This document shows positions 42,620 through 50,569 of a stretch of 64,000 nucleotides of DNA, piece by piece. The DNA lies in the NCBI GenBank assembly GCA_016699735.1, contig CP065008.1, positions 1,860,001 through 1,924,000 of the forward strand, read 5' to 3'. Under the pieces are notes generated by a model that did no database searches, was not told the origin of the DNA, and saw only the letters and a program-made list of their open reading frames with translations. The DNA comes from Alphaproteobacteria bacterium. GTDB lineage: Bacteria; Pseudomonadota; Alphaproteobacteria; Micavibrionales; Micavibrionaceae. Numbering within the stretch: the stretch's first letter is position 1; each line of letters opens with the position of its first letter. The translations under genes and the position numbers were made by a program.

Positions 42620-44899
42620 TCAGGTCCGCTCCGTTGCGTGGGTCTTATTCTTGGGTGTTCCGCTGCCCGCTGCATGGATGCTGTCGATGAGCGCTTCCGT
42701 CTCGCCGTTCGCGGTATCGAGAAGATGCAACGCGGACTCCATCGTCGGCGAACGAGAAACTTGCCGCAGGAGCTGTGCCATCACGATGATGCGCACGTCG
42801 TTGCGGCTGAGCTTGCGGTTGGCAGCCCGCAAGCGGTTAACCTGCGCCTGCGCGGGCGGCGCGACCGTCCCCAGGAGATCGCCGTTCCAGCGTTGCGTCT
42901 TCATGCGCGAACGCTTGCGGCAGACGATGATGATGTCGAGGTCAATCGGCTCCTTGGCCTGGAGCTTGGGCATCGCGACCGACATCTCCGCCTTGATCGG
43001 ATGCACGGCGCTGATCCCGAACCCGGCCTCCATCAATGCCTGCAAGACACAGCGCCAGCCTTCGGGCCGGGAATGGTGATAGGTGAAGGCCAGCAACCCA
43101 TCGTCATTCAGGACGCGGTGCGAGTCGCGCCAGACGGCAGTAAGCCGGTCGGTGAATCCGCCTTCATCAGCGTTCTGCACTTCGCGATCGGAGCGCGTCG
43201 TATCCGGTTCACGGGTTCCATCTGCGCCCAGAATGTGGCGCTGCCAGACATGGAAGAAGTCGGCGAGCTGCGAGTAATGCACATTGTCGAAGAACGGCGG
43301 ATCGGTGAGCACGGCATCGACACTTCCGTCCGGCAGGTCGGTGGATCCCGAATCGCCGCAGGACAGATAGACGCGCGCGCCATTGGAGAAAGCGCGGTAG
43401 GTTTCCGTGACGGGCACGCCGATTTTCTCTGACAGGCCAAAGACTTTTTCGGTCTTGCTGCCTTTGCCGGCAACGCGAAGCTCGAAGGGATCGTCAGCGT
43501 AATCGAGCGCGCGGCGGATGCGGCCCTCGAACATGGTGGAGAACGATCCCGAACTCTTGATCGTCCCCCAGAGATTGGCCTCCAAAGGCACGCGCTCGGG
43601 TTTCAGGATGTGATGCGCGAACATGTGCCGGACCGCGCCGGTCCCTTCGCCCTTGTAGGAGGCGAACATGTTGTTGAACTCCAGCGCACCGGAGAAAAGA
43701 CAGGTGAAGAGATCGCGCAGGACGGGATCGGGAATGTCGCGGATGCGCTCGGCCAGGATCGAAAGGCAGAGTAGCTGTCGGGCGTTGAACATCTCGTGCC
43801 AGTGACGGTAGTTGTAGCCCAAAGCCTGATTGGTGTTGTAGCCCGGCTCGATGGCGACGACGGGATACGGGTTCTTGCGCTTGGCGAGTGCGCGCTCCGC
43901 CCTGGCGTAGAGCGCGCGGTCTTCATCCGTGATGGCGTGGTAAGCCTTGCTGCCGTCCGGCAGCAGGACCAGCTTGGCATACAGGCGGTGTGCGGGCGGC
44001 TTGCCGGATGCACGGATGGTCTTGGCAATCGGGAAAGAGTGATCGCACGACGGACAGGTCGCGCTCTGTCCTTTCGCAGAACCCGCACTGGGATCGAACG
44101 ACTTCTTGCACGATGAACAGTTCGCGTCGCGGTCCTCGACGTGAACCGCGTTGATCCCGCCGCAATGGGGGCAGACGGAATGCGCCTGCGGCACCTTCTT
44201 CGGGTAGGCGTGGCGCGCGAATATCTGTGATCCGAACAGATCCACGCGCGCGGCGCAGGACGGGCAATCGACCGTCTTGACCCAGAAGAAATAGAGCACG
44301 TCCGCGCGCGTGCCGTCCGGCAAGGTAACGCTGTAGAAGCAGCGGAGTTCGCCCGCCACATCGCGCTCGATGGCGCGGAAGGTCTCTAAGATCGCCTTGC
44401 GGTCGTGGACCGAGAGCGCGCACTTCACGAGGAAGTGGGCGACGGGGTTAATATCGCGGCCAATGGCCTTCGCGCCCAACTTGACGGTTTCGGCCAGCGT
44501 CGTGCCGCTGCCCATGAAGGGATCGAACACCGTGCCGCCGGGGATACGCACAGGCTTGTAGAACAGGTCGAACACGTCTGCGCCGGACGGGGCAAATGCG
44601 CCAATGGTCAGCGCCCGGAACACGGTCCCGAGGCGCTGCGCCCACCATTTATGGATATGGGTGGTCGGGCGGTTGATCTCCTTGCGCCAGCTCTCGATCT
44701 CGGCGATGTCGCTCAGCGCCTCGAACGGGAACGTGTCGTCCTCGATGGCGCGCGGGCCGGGCCTAGGTTCGAGGCAAACGATGGTTTCGCCGTCTTGATC
44801 GGCGAACGGGAGCTGCGCCGTTGGATCAGCCGCGAGGGTTTCCCAGCGGGACGAGCTGGCTGAACTGTCCTTGCGGATGGCTGCCCCTGCGCACTTCAC
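42620..44899 (-). CDS. DNA methyltransferase with zinc ribbons
   Basis: 759 residues from a GTG at 44899 that overlaps the RHH stop (GTGA). An upstream extension would run antiparallel to no ribosome site and overlap the RHH gene, so it is rejected. HIHKWWAQRLG and motif I FDPFMGSG (125-132) come first; motif IV TDPPF (532-536) comes about 400 residues later. The insert between them holds two or three zinc-knuckle pairs (CPSC, CPHC, CSSC, CPSC). The order I then IV with a large insert suggests an amino-methyltransferase of alpha-like layout, related to DUF1156-type enzymes of defence islands. It probably protects host DNA from the adjacent nuclease. Confidence 0.88.
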   Translation of the reverse strand: MKCAGAAIRKDSSASSSRWETLAADPTAQLPFADQDGETIVCLEPRPGPRAIEDDTFPFEALSDIAEIESWRKEINRPTTHIHKWWAQRLGTVFRALTIGAFAPSGADVFDLFYKPVRIPGGTVFDPFMGSGTTLAETVKLGAKAIGRDINPVAHFLVKCALSVHDRKAILETFRAIERDVAGELRCFYSVTLPDGTRADVLYFFWVKTVDCPSCAARVDLFGSQIFARHAYPKKVPQAHSVCPHCGGINAVHVEDRDANCSSCKKSFDPSAGSAKGQSATCPSCDHSFPIAKTIRASGKPPAHRLYAKLVLLPDGSKAYHAITDEDRALYARAERALAKRKNPYPVVAIEPGYNTNQALGYNYRHWHEMFNARQLLCLSILAERIRDIPDPVLRDLFTCLFSGALEFNNMFASYKGEGTGAVRHMFAHHILKPERVPLEANLWGTIKSSGSFSTMFEGRIRRALDYADDPFELRVAGKGSKTEKVFGLSEKIGVPVTETYRAFSNGARVYLSCGDSGSTDLPDGSVDAVLTDPPFFDNVHYSQLADFFHVWQRHILGADGTREPDTTRSDREVQNADEGGFTDRLTAVWRDSHRVLNDDGLLAFTYHHSRPEGWRCVLQALMEAGFGISAVHPIKAEMSVAMPKLQAKEPIDLDIIIVCRKRSRMKTQRWNGDLLGTVAPPAQAQVNRLRAANRKLSRNDVRIIVMAQLLRQVSRSPTMESALHLLDTANGETEALIDSIHAAGSGTPKNKTHATERT

Positions 44900-45087
44900 C
44901 GGGCTTCGTCTCCGGCGGGCCGGAGCACCGTTGCTTCCGGCTGGTCGAGAAAGCGCCGGACAGCCAGGCGCACAACGTACTGGAGCGGCAGCGGCGGACG
45001 CTGCGATTCGGCCAGCTTGCACAGGGCTTCATAGTCCCCTGCATCGAGGGAGATCGTGAAACGCTTGGGCGGTTTCGAGCGGGCCAT
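44896..45087 (-). CDS. Ribbon-helix-helix (CopG/Arc-like) regulator
   Basis: 63 residues from the ATG at 45087. KRFTISLDAGDYEALCKLAESQ is a ribbon-helix-helix N terminus and LPLQYVVRLAVRRFLDQ the second helix. The dimer would bind an operator upstream of its own operon. Translational overlap with the methyltransferase suggests a controller-type role that delays or tunes expression of the restriction module. The strand between Arg and the helices starts very close to the N terminus, as in Arc/CopG repressors. Confidence 0.8.
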   Translation of the reverse strand: MARSKPPKRFTISLDAGDYEALCKLAESQRPPLPLQYVVRLAVRRFLDQPEATVLRPAGDEAR

Positions 45088-45964
45088 AGACGGCGGGTGT
45101 CCGGGGGAAATGTGTAAGGCGCAAGTGTGCAGCAAAACGCACCAACCTGCACCAAGGCGGGAAGGATTCTATTCCTTTCCGACTCCGATCCGACTCCCAC
45201 GGGGTGGGCGGGCGGACCGGGATTGCACAAGGGGCAGTGCCCCTTTGCCGGATGGGGGTTGCAAGGGCGAGCGCCGAAGCCTCCACCCTGCTCGATGGGG
45301 CCGGGGCAGAACCGAAATCTCCCCGGTCGCAATCCAACCGCGATGAGGTTGGCGCGCATCCAACCCGCGCAGGGTGGTCAGGTTTCCAAAGGGCGCGAAG
45401 GCTCTTTGGTCGATGGGTTCCACAGGGAGCGCGGAAGGCTCCCTTGGTCATGGGGTGTCGGGGAGCAGGAACGCGCCCTGACGCATGGCGCACGAAGGAA
45501 CCTGTAAAGATGCCGCGCCATGCGCCGGAGGGGATGCAACGGGGAACGCGTTAGCGGGTTCCCCTTGCCAAGATTGTGCGGTGGTACAGACGAAATTTTA
45601 TTTCGTTTGTACTACATGCACACATCTTGCGGTCATCCTTAGCGCCGGGTCCGCCAAAACCGGAACTATGCTGCGGGCGCGAAACCAAAGCGCTGCGCCG
45701 CTTTCCGGCTCACGGATGACGGCGTCCTCGGACCTCACGGCCTCTCCGACGCAAGAGGCTTCATAGCATGGCGCTTGCCGTGTGTCTCCCGCTCCGGCTT
45801 TGCCGTGCGCGGGGACGGCAAGCAACTTCATTTGTGCTGGCAGCGCCTGAGAAGACAAAGGCAACAGGCGAACAAGAAAACGGGGGATATGGCGGGCCGT
45901 CAAACCTGTCCTGCGCACCGTCAGGCGCGGCGGTTTTTTCTAGCCTTGCCGTCCCGACTCATGC
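45088..45964. other. Long intergenic region with repeats and an operator-like palindrome
   Basis: 877 bp between the RHH operon (leftward) and the XRE gene (rightward). I see no credible gene: the open frames on both strands lack ribosome sites and look like GC-rich shadows. A GC-rich imperfect repeat occurs at 45391-45417 and 45425-45455 (GCGCGAAGGCTC and GCGCGGAAGGCTCC cores, each followed by TTGGTC). An AT-rich palindrome, GTACAGACGAAA (45584-45595) with TTTCGTTTGTAC (45601-45612), has one mismatch and a 5-base centre; it is a plausible binding site for the XRE or RHH protein. Confidence 0.5.
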
Positions 45965-46363
45965 ATGGATGGTGGGGTGAAGACCCGCACCGCAAACAAG
46001 AAAGGCCGCCCGACCGCCATCGACCGGATGGTGGCGGCGAACCTGCGGAGCCTGCGGGTCAAGGCGGGGTTGTCGCAGACCGATCTGGGCGTGGCCAGCG
46101 GCGTCACCCATCAGCAGATCCAGAAGTATGAGAAGGCCATTAACCGGATCAGCGCGGCGCGGCTGCACCGCTTCGCGCAAGTTCTGGGCTGCGGGGTGGA
46201 AGAGTTTTTCGAAGGGTGCCCGCAACAGGACAAGAGTCCTGACAAAGGGCTCCAGGCCGGTCCCGACGAGGCGAAGTTCGTCGCGGCGTTGCGGCGGATC
46301 GAAGACCCGGACAAACGCAAGGCGCTCCTGCGCTTGATCAAGAGTCTTGGCGCAGTCGCATGA
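45965..46363 (+). CDS. XRE-family transcriptional regulator
   Basis: 132 residues. A Cro/CI-type helix-turn-helix spans about 20-75 (VAANLRSLRVKAGLSQTDLG, then GVTHQQIQKYEKAINRISAA), followed by a C-terminal helical part similar to phage and plasmid repressors of Alphaproteobacteria. It probably controls element functions such as excision or transfer. It stands alone reading rightward, with two small minus-strand genes converging on it. The palindrome at 45584-45612 is a candidate operator. Confidence 0.9.
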   Translation: MDGGVKTRTANKKGRPTAIDRMVAANLRSLRVKAGLSQTDLGVASGVTHQQIQKYEKAINRISAARLHRFAQVLGCGVEEFFEGCPQQDKSPDKGLQAGPDEAKFVAALRRIEDPDKRKALLRLIKSLGAVA

Positions 46364-46414
46364 ACAGGGAAAGACCCTGCGGCGCGGAACGCCGCAGGGT
46401 CGTGACGTGTGGGG

Positions 46415-46753
46415 TTACCAGACGTAGGGATAGCGGGTGTTCGGAGGCAATGCCTCGTCGAGCAGCCGCACGAGATCGGCGGGGAAGAATTGCCGCGGAT
46501 CGTCGTAGCCGAAGCGGTAGTCCGCGTTGGCGTAGGGAATCTGCTCGATGCCGTCCTTCAGGATCGAGGTGATGACGGTGTTATGCAGCCCCCACGCCTC
46601 GACCGTGACCGTGTAGCCGGCCTCCGTGAGCACGTCCTCGACCTGCCCGGTCTCGATCTGCCCGTCGCCGTCGCCGAAGCCGAATTTGGCAAAGGCTTCG
46701 GTCCAGTCCCAGTGCAGCGTTCCGCCGCACGCGTTGCATTCCGATGTCGCCAT
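46415..46753 (-). CDS. Hypothetical protein with N-terminal CxxC
   Basis: 112 residues from the ATG at 46753, 8 bases after AAGGA. The start MATSECNACGGTLHWDWTEA has one CxxC, possibly half of a zinc site shared in a dimer. The rest is acidic and soluble (FGDGDGQIETGQ, ALPPNTRYPYVW end). It follows the next upstream small gene by 44 bp and is probably co-transcribed. Unknown function; element backbone or antirestriction-type accessory. Confidence 0.6.
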   Translation of the reverse strand: MATSECNACGGTLHWDWTEAFAKFGFGDGDGQIETGQVEDVLTEAGYTVTVEAWGLHNTVITSILKDGIEQIPYANADYRFGYDDPRQFFPADLVRLLDEALPPNTRYPYVW

Positions 46754-46797
46754 GGTGTGCATCCTTTCCATGTGTGCTGTTGCCCGGAAAAGAGCGC

Positions 46798-47043
46798 CTA
46801 AGCGCTCTCCTCCTTCCCACTCTGATCTTTGGCCGGAAAGACATAGAAGCCGCCCTCGATGATTTGCGTGCCGTAGGGCTTGATGTAAAAGCTGCCGTCG
46901 CCCCGGTCCCAGGCCACGCCCAGCGTTTCGAAGTCGGCGGTTTTGCCCCGCCCGATCTTCTTGCGGACGATGTGGGTGGGGCGGTTGGTGGCCTGCTCCG
47001 TTGCGGGCGCGGACGTGGCGGTGTTTTCGGTTTCTGCGGTCAT
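46798..47043 (-). CDS. Small hypothetical protein
   Basis: 81 residues from the ATG at 47043, with AAAAAGGAG upstream. A disordered Thr/Ala/Glu-rich start precedes a compact beta-rich C-terminal part (KIGRGKTADFETLGVAWDRG, SFYIKPYGTQ). It looks like a small single-domain protein of the kind common on alphaproteobacterial plasmids. Its leader region includes the nested inverted repeats at 47107-47228. Function unknown. Confidence 0.62.
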   Translation of the reverse strand: MTAETENTATSAPATEQATNRPTHIVRKKIGRGKTADFETLGVAWDRGDGSFYIKPYGTQIIEGGFYVFPAKDQSGKEESA

Positions 47044-47106
47044 GATGTTTGCTCCTTTTTGAGGGTTTCGCGGGCCGGACCATTCCAGCCGCGTGGCAGG
47101 GAACCG

Positions 47107-47228
47107 GGCGGACAGGAGCAAGGGCGGGATCAAGATGTTTTGTGGGGGACCGTCTACAAAGACTTGGCCGCGTGCGGCCCTAGTCGGCGTGACGGGTAAA
47201 ACATCTTGAACCCGGCCGCCTGTCCGCC
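47107..47228. repeat. Nested inverted repeats, 122 bp
   Basis: Three nested palindromic arms. The outer arms are GGCGGACAGG (47107-47116) and CCTGTCCGCC (47219-47228). The middle arms are CAAGATGTTTT (47131-47141) and AAAACATCTTG (47198-47208). The inner hairpin is GGCCGC-GT-GCGGCC (47166-47179). All arms are perfect. This could be a structured leader RNA, an oriT or a protein-binding cruciform. Between 47229 and 47732 I see no gene. Confidence 0.7.
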
Positions 47229-47732
47229 AGCATGACACGCATCAAGGCTGGCAATCGCGTCCGGGCCGCCCGTCAAAAAGCAGCAGAGCAAACACCGCAG
47301 AAACAAAAGCCGCCATCCCGCGCCGTGAACAGGCAACTGCCAATGCCCCGTTCGTCAACATTAACGGGCGGGCACACACGCACGGCAAAGGCCGGACGTG
47401 CGGACGGGGGCGAAGGCAATACAGCAAGAATGCGAAGGCACGCCGAGAGAAGCAAGGGCGCTCTCCGGCCTCTTCTCCGGTGAAGTATCAGGAGAGACGT
47501 TCGGCGCTAGCGGATTTCCGGCGGGCAAGAGCAGCGGAACCGTGTGCACCTTCGCAGGAGCAGCAACGAAACATGGCTTCCAGCGCGGGTTTCCGGGGAG
47601 TTCTTAACGAAGTCTTAATCGGATTCCGATTTAATGGAAGATAGAGCCCTTCCTTAGCCATGGAACGGCGATTGCTCCCAGAGGGCTCACACGGGGAAGG
47701 CCGTTCCACAAGAAGAACGGTGGGCGAAAGCC

Positions 47733-48056
47733 ATGACAGACTTCACCATGAGCATCAAGCCGGAGTTCGACGCGCAGGTCACAGCCGCATTGATGATCCA
47801 GAGCAACGCGCTGATCCCGATCAAACTCGCCGCACGTCTGTGCGGCATCTCGCGCCAGGAGATTGACCGCCGTGTGCATAACGGAACCTTCCCCAAGCCG
47901 CACAAGCTTTCGGGCAAGAGGAGTTCGATGCGCAAGGCGTTCTACCTGCGCGACATCCATGACTGGATTCGCGACCCGAAGGGATACCGCCGCGTCGAGG
48001 ACGAACAATCCACAGGAAATTTTGGCGACGAGGACGGCTATCAACACCTCGAATAG
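47733..48056 (+). CDS. AlpA/excisionase-like DNA-binding protein
   Basis: 107 residues. The core LIPIKLAARLCGISRQEIDRRVHNGTFPKPHKL is a MerR/AlpA-type helix-turn-helix with the 'NGTFPKP' wing typical of AlpA and recombination directionality factors. A weak AAAG-rich ribosome site precedes the ATG. It is the last gene before the right attachment site, the usual place for an excisionase, opposite the integrase at the other end. Confidence 0.82.
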   Translation: MTDFTMSIKPEFDAQVTAALMIQSNALIPIKLAARLCGISRQEIDRRVHNGTFPKPHKLSGKRSSMRKAFYLRDIHDWIRDPKGYRRVEDEQSTGNFGDEDGYQHLE

Positions 48057-48060
48057 GTTT

Positions 48061-48081
48061 GAGTAGCCCAGTGAGTAGCCC
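48061..48081. repeat. Arm-type repeat, right end
   Basis: 21 bp identical to 15680-15700, in the same orientation, 63 bp inside the right attachment repeat. It contains two GAGTAGCCC units at 12-bp spacing. Confidence 0.7.
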
Positions 48082-48144
48082 GGAGGTTTCCGGTAATCGT
48101 CTCCGTTTTCGCGCAGCTATCTAACGCACTGAGATGATTTGCTA

Positions 48145-48202
48145 AAACTGGCGATCCCGGCAGGACTTGAACCTGCAACCTACTGCTTAGAAGGCAGTTG
48201 CT
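48145..48202. repeat. Right attachment site within tRNA-Arg
   Basis: 58 bp identical to 15439-15496. Here it is joined to the native 5' half of the tRNA, so the gene stays functional. Confidence 0.95.
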
Positions 48203-48224
48203 CTATCCGTTGAGCTACGGGATC
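48149..48224 (-). tRNA. tRNA-Arg (anticodon TCT)
   Basis: The acceptor GATCCCG pairs with CGGGATC. The D-arm is GCTC/GAGC, the anticodon loop CTTCTAA with TCT at 48189-48191, and the T-arm has TTCAAGT. The discriminator is G and CCA is encoded. The 3' portion was supplied by the integrated element. Confidence 0.97.
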
Positions 48225-48285
48225 GTGCGCGGAAACGGACACTACCACCCTACCACAAAAATGCAAGGTTTTCCGCCCCGAAAAA

Positions 48286-48594
48286 TCAAGCCTTCTCGGT
48301 CTTTTCCGGCGGCTCGTACTTGAAATTATCCCCGTAATTGCGCGGCACGATGCGCCGCTCCTGCGGCTTCTGAAGCGTGTAATCCCACCCTTTGTCCTCC
48401 GCGAAGCTGATCGCCGCCTCCATGGTGGTAAACTTAAGCCGCACCTGATTGAGCGTATCGCCCGAAGCCGTCCAGCCCATCAGCGCCTCAGGCCGCCGCA
48501 CGCTCGACGTTTCGTATTCGATCACCCACTCATCTGTATTGCCGCGGCCGGACTGCATGGTGTTTTTCGCGGGCTTGAAGATTTTGACGTGCAT
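48286..48594 (-). CDS. NADH dehydrogenase accessory subunit, NDUFS4-like
   Basis: 102 residues, the size of bacterial ETC complex I 'conserved region' proteins. It starts MHVKIFKPAKNTMQSG, has WVIEYETS, a GWTASGDTLNQVRLKF core and EDKGWDYTLQKPQERR, which match the 18-kDa (NDUFS4) subunit found in Alphaproteobacteria and mitochondria. It sits on complex I at the inner membrane and stabilises the N-module. It is a separate gene here, away from any nuo operon in this window, and precedes tRNA-Arg on the same strand. Confidence 0.9.
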   Translation of the reverse strand: MHVKIFKPAKNTMQSGRGNTDEWVIEYETSSVRRPEALMGWTASGDTLNQVRLKFTTMEAAISFAEDKGWDYTLQKPQERRIVPRNYGDNFKYEPPEKTEKA

Positions 48595-48637
48595 GAAAAA
48601 GTTCTCCTGAAAAGAAAATAAAGCAGCGCCGCAAACC

Positions 48638-49300
48638 TTACCAGCGGTAAATGCGCCGCCCGATCAGCGCCGCCAGCAACCCGAAAAGGAAATACGGCAG
48701 CGTATGAATAATAAGAATATGCCCGATATCCTCGGAGACGCAGACGAGCCGCAGGCCGAGATACCCCAGCCCCCCAACGGCCAGCGACACCATGAAGGCC
48801 AGAAGGTCCGGGTGCGTGGTCTTCCCCTTCATGGAGATCAGAAAAATCGTAAAGGCCGGGATCAGGCCGTACAGCAGCGAACTTTTATAACAAAAACACC
48901 ACTGAATCTCCGGCATGACAAAACCGTTCAGCCCGACCCGAAGTCCCAAAAGCAAGACCAGCGCCGCAAACAGCGTAAACGGCACAGAGACCATCCATGT
49001 CTGCCCGCGCATATCCGGCACACACAGCCACATGGCGCAGAACGCTGCTGAAACCGACATCGCCGCCACAAGCGACAACTCAAACACAAAATCAACAGAC
49101 TTCATCTGCGTGGCGATATCGAACCTGAATCCTTGCATATAGACCGCGCCGATCACATACAGGAACGCGAACAGCACCCACGGCCCCACACGCCAAAAGG
49201 GATGCCGCATTTTGCAGCAGGGCTTCAACTCGGCGCACAGCGAGTCGATCAGCGCATCGGTGTTCTGTTCAGGCTTTCCCTCGCTCATCCCGTTCGTCAT
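48638..49300 (-). CDS. nrsF: NrsF-like anti-sigma membrane protein (DUF1109)
   Basis: 220 residues. A cytoplasmic N terminus (about 1-42, containing LCAELKPCCKMRHPFWR) is followed by six membrane segments, the DUF1109 layout. In Caulobacter, NrsF holds the ECF factor SigF at the membrane and releases it under metal or oxidative stress; the Cys-Cys pair before TM1 could be part of the sensor. Its ATG overlaps the sigma gene stop (4 bp), confirming the sigma/anti-sigma pairing. Confidence 0.88.
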   Translation of the reverse strand: MTNGMSEGKPEQNTDALIDSLCAELKPCCKMRHPFWRVGPWVLFAFLYVIGAVYMQGFRFDIATQMKSVDFVFELSLVAAMSVSAAFCAMWLCVPDMRGQTWMVSVPFTLFAALVLLLGLRVGLNGFVMPEIQWCFCYKSSLLYGLIPAFTIFLISMKGKTTHPDLLAFMVSLAVGGLGYLGLRLVCVSEDIGHILIIHTLPYFLFGLLAALIGRRIYRW

Positions 49301-49860
49301 CCCAATCGGTCCTTCAGTTTGTTCATCGTGCGGTGCGCCGAAACTTTGACCGCCGAGACGCTCATCCCCATTTCATCGGCCACTTCCTGGGCGCTGTACC
49401 CCTGAATTTTGATCAGTTCAAAGACCTTGCGCTGCTTGTCGGGAAGGTCGGCCAGCGCCGCCTCGATATCTTTCAATTCGCCGGAAAGCGCCGGATTCGT
49501 TACATGCTGTGCCTGAAAATCCGCATCCTCCAGCCCGACGGATTTATTTCCCCGGCTCTTGTAATATTTCCGCAGCAAATCGGTGCGCCGGAACTGGATA
49601 ATCGCGGACAGCCAGGGGCGGAACGGCCGATCCTCGCTGTAGGTGGAAAGAGATTTATGCACGGAGATCAGAACGTCCTGCACCAGATCTTCAATCCAGT
49701 CAGGATTGGCCAGACTGCCCGCCGCCACGCCCTTGATGAACGGGATGATATCACGCAAAAGCTCGGCGTAAGCTCGCGCATCGCCTTTCTGCGCCCGAAC
49801 CGCCAAGTCCTTCCAGACCTCGCCGCGGGATATGTCTCTATTGTCATTCGAAAGGGCCAA
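49297..49860 (-). CDS. ECF sigma factor, SigF type
   Basis: 187 residues. Region 2 (DWIEDLVQDVLISVHKSLST, PFRPWLSAII) and region 4 (LPDKQRKVFELIKIQGYSAQ, then EVADEMGMSVSAVKVSAHR) are complete. There is no region 3. The start MALSNDNRDISRGEVWKDLA leads straight into region 2. It recruits RNA polymerase to a stress regulon under control of the downstream NrsF-like protein. The nearby upstream region holds tRNA-Pro, so its promoter is squeezed into a short gap. Confidence 0.92.
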   Translation of the reverse strand: MALSNDNRDISRGEVWKDLAVRAQKGDARAYAELLRDIIPFIKGVAAGSLANPDWIEDLVQDVLISVHKSLSTYSEDRPFRPWLSAIIQFRRTDLLRKYYKSRGNKSVGLEDADFQAQHVTNPALSGELKDIEAALADLPDKQRKVFELIKIQGYSAQEVADEMGMSVSAVKVSAHRTMNKLKDRLG

Positions 49861-49899
49861 AACGCAGCCTTTCTGTCCGCAAAAGCCTAAAACCGGAAA

Positions 49900-49976
49900 T
49901 GGTCGGAGCGGAGGGATTCGAACCCCCGGCCCTCTGTTCCCAAAACAGATGCGCTACCAGGCTGCGCTACGCTCCG
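49900..49976 (-). tRNA. tRNA-Pro (anticodon TGG)
   Basis: The acceptor CGGAGCG pairs with CGCTCCG. The anticodon arm is TCTGT-TTTGGGA-ACAGA with TGG. The T-loop is TTCGAAT, the discriminator A, and CCA is encoded. 77 nt. Confidence 0.97.
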
Positions 49977-50052
49977 ACATCCGGTGAATAGGGGTTTTAC
50001 ACGCTGCGGATGGAATCGGCAAGGCAAAAGGGGTTAAAACGGGCTTTTCTGC

Positions 50053-50547
50053 TCAGGGAGTCATGTTCCCGAGGATTTCATGCTTCACGCTGTCCCCGAT
50101 CATGATGCCGTTTTTCTGCGCCTCTCCGCCATTAATCTCAAGGACAGCCTTAACAGGCGCGAGCGATGGAATTTGAGTCAGGTCATGCGGCTTGGCCATC
50201 GGGTGGATATGCTTGATCACCCCGTCCGCCCCGATGAATAGCATATCCAGCGGGATCAGGGTGTTTTTCATCCAGAAATTCACCTCCCGTTCGGGATCGA
50301 CAAAAAAGATCATCCCGTGATTGGCGGCCAACTCCTTTCGGAACATCAGCCCCATATTAATCTCCTCGGGCGTACGGGCAACCTCCGCCGTATAGATTAC
50401 GAACGAACCGTCACTTTTAACGACCTGCAGGGGCGTAGACGGAAGGCTCTGCGGCTTGACCTCCACCATAAGGCTCAGCGCGATCACGGTAACGAACCCC
50501 GCCGCCATCAGAACCAGAAGCCCGTAATTTTTTGCAAATTTCAGCAT
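50053..50547 (-). CDS. DUF192 family exported protein
   Basis: 164 residues with one N-terminal hydrophobic segment (LLVLMAAGFVTVIALSLMV) that anchors or exports it. The DUF192 hallmarks are present: VEVARTPEEINMGLMFRKEL-like stretch (here TAEVARTPEEINMGLMFRKE), GMIFFVDPEREVNFWMKNTL, and PLDMLFIGADGVIKHI. The family forms a small beta-barrel; its biochemical role is not established. It is close to and co-oriented with the CBS gene upstream (22-bp gap), so one transcript with the hydrolases is possible. Confidence 0.9.
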   Translation of the reverse strand: MLKFAKNYGLLVLMAAGFVTVIALSLMVEVKPQSLPSTPLQVVKSDGSFVIYTAEVARTPEEINMGLMFRKELAANHGMIFFVDPEREVNFWMKNTLIPLDMLFIGADGVIKHIHPMAKPHDLTQIPSLAPVKAVLEINGGEAQKNGIMIGDSVKHEILGNMTP

Positions 50548-50569
50548 GGCTGACCCTTCGCCTCAGACG

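Larger units (their letters stand above)
15439..48202. mobile_element. Integrative mobilizable element in tRNA-Arg(TCT)
   Basis: About 32.8 kb between two perfect 58-bp direct repeats (15439-15496 and 48145-48202) that match the 3' portion of tRNA-Arg, anticodon loop to CCA. A tyrosine integrase lies at the left end and an AlpA/excisionase-like gene at the right. It encodes a relaxase, MobC and a VirD4-like coupling protein, but I see no VirB/Trb channel genes, so transfer would need a helper. Backbone genes ardC, DUF2958, parB-like and XRE are typical of alphaproteobacterial mobile elements. Cargo is an RHS toxin module and a restriction/PHP-ATPase/HEPN cassette. Confidence 0.93.

Noticed and set aside
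45485..45766. 93-codon frame in the long gap before the XRE gene
   Set aside because: No ribosome site and low-complexity composition; it crosses the palindrome.
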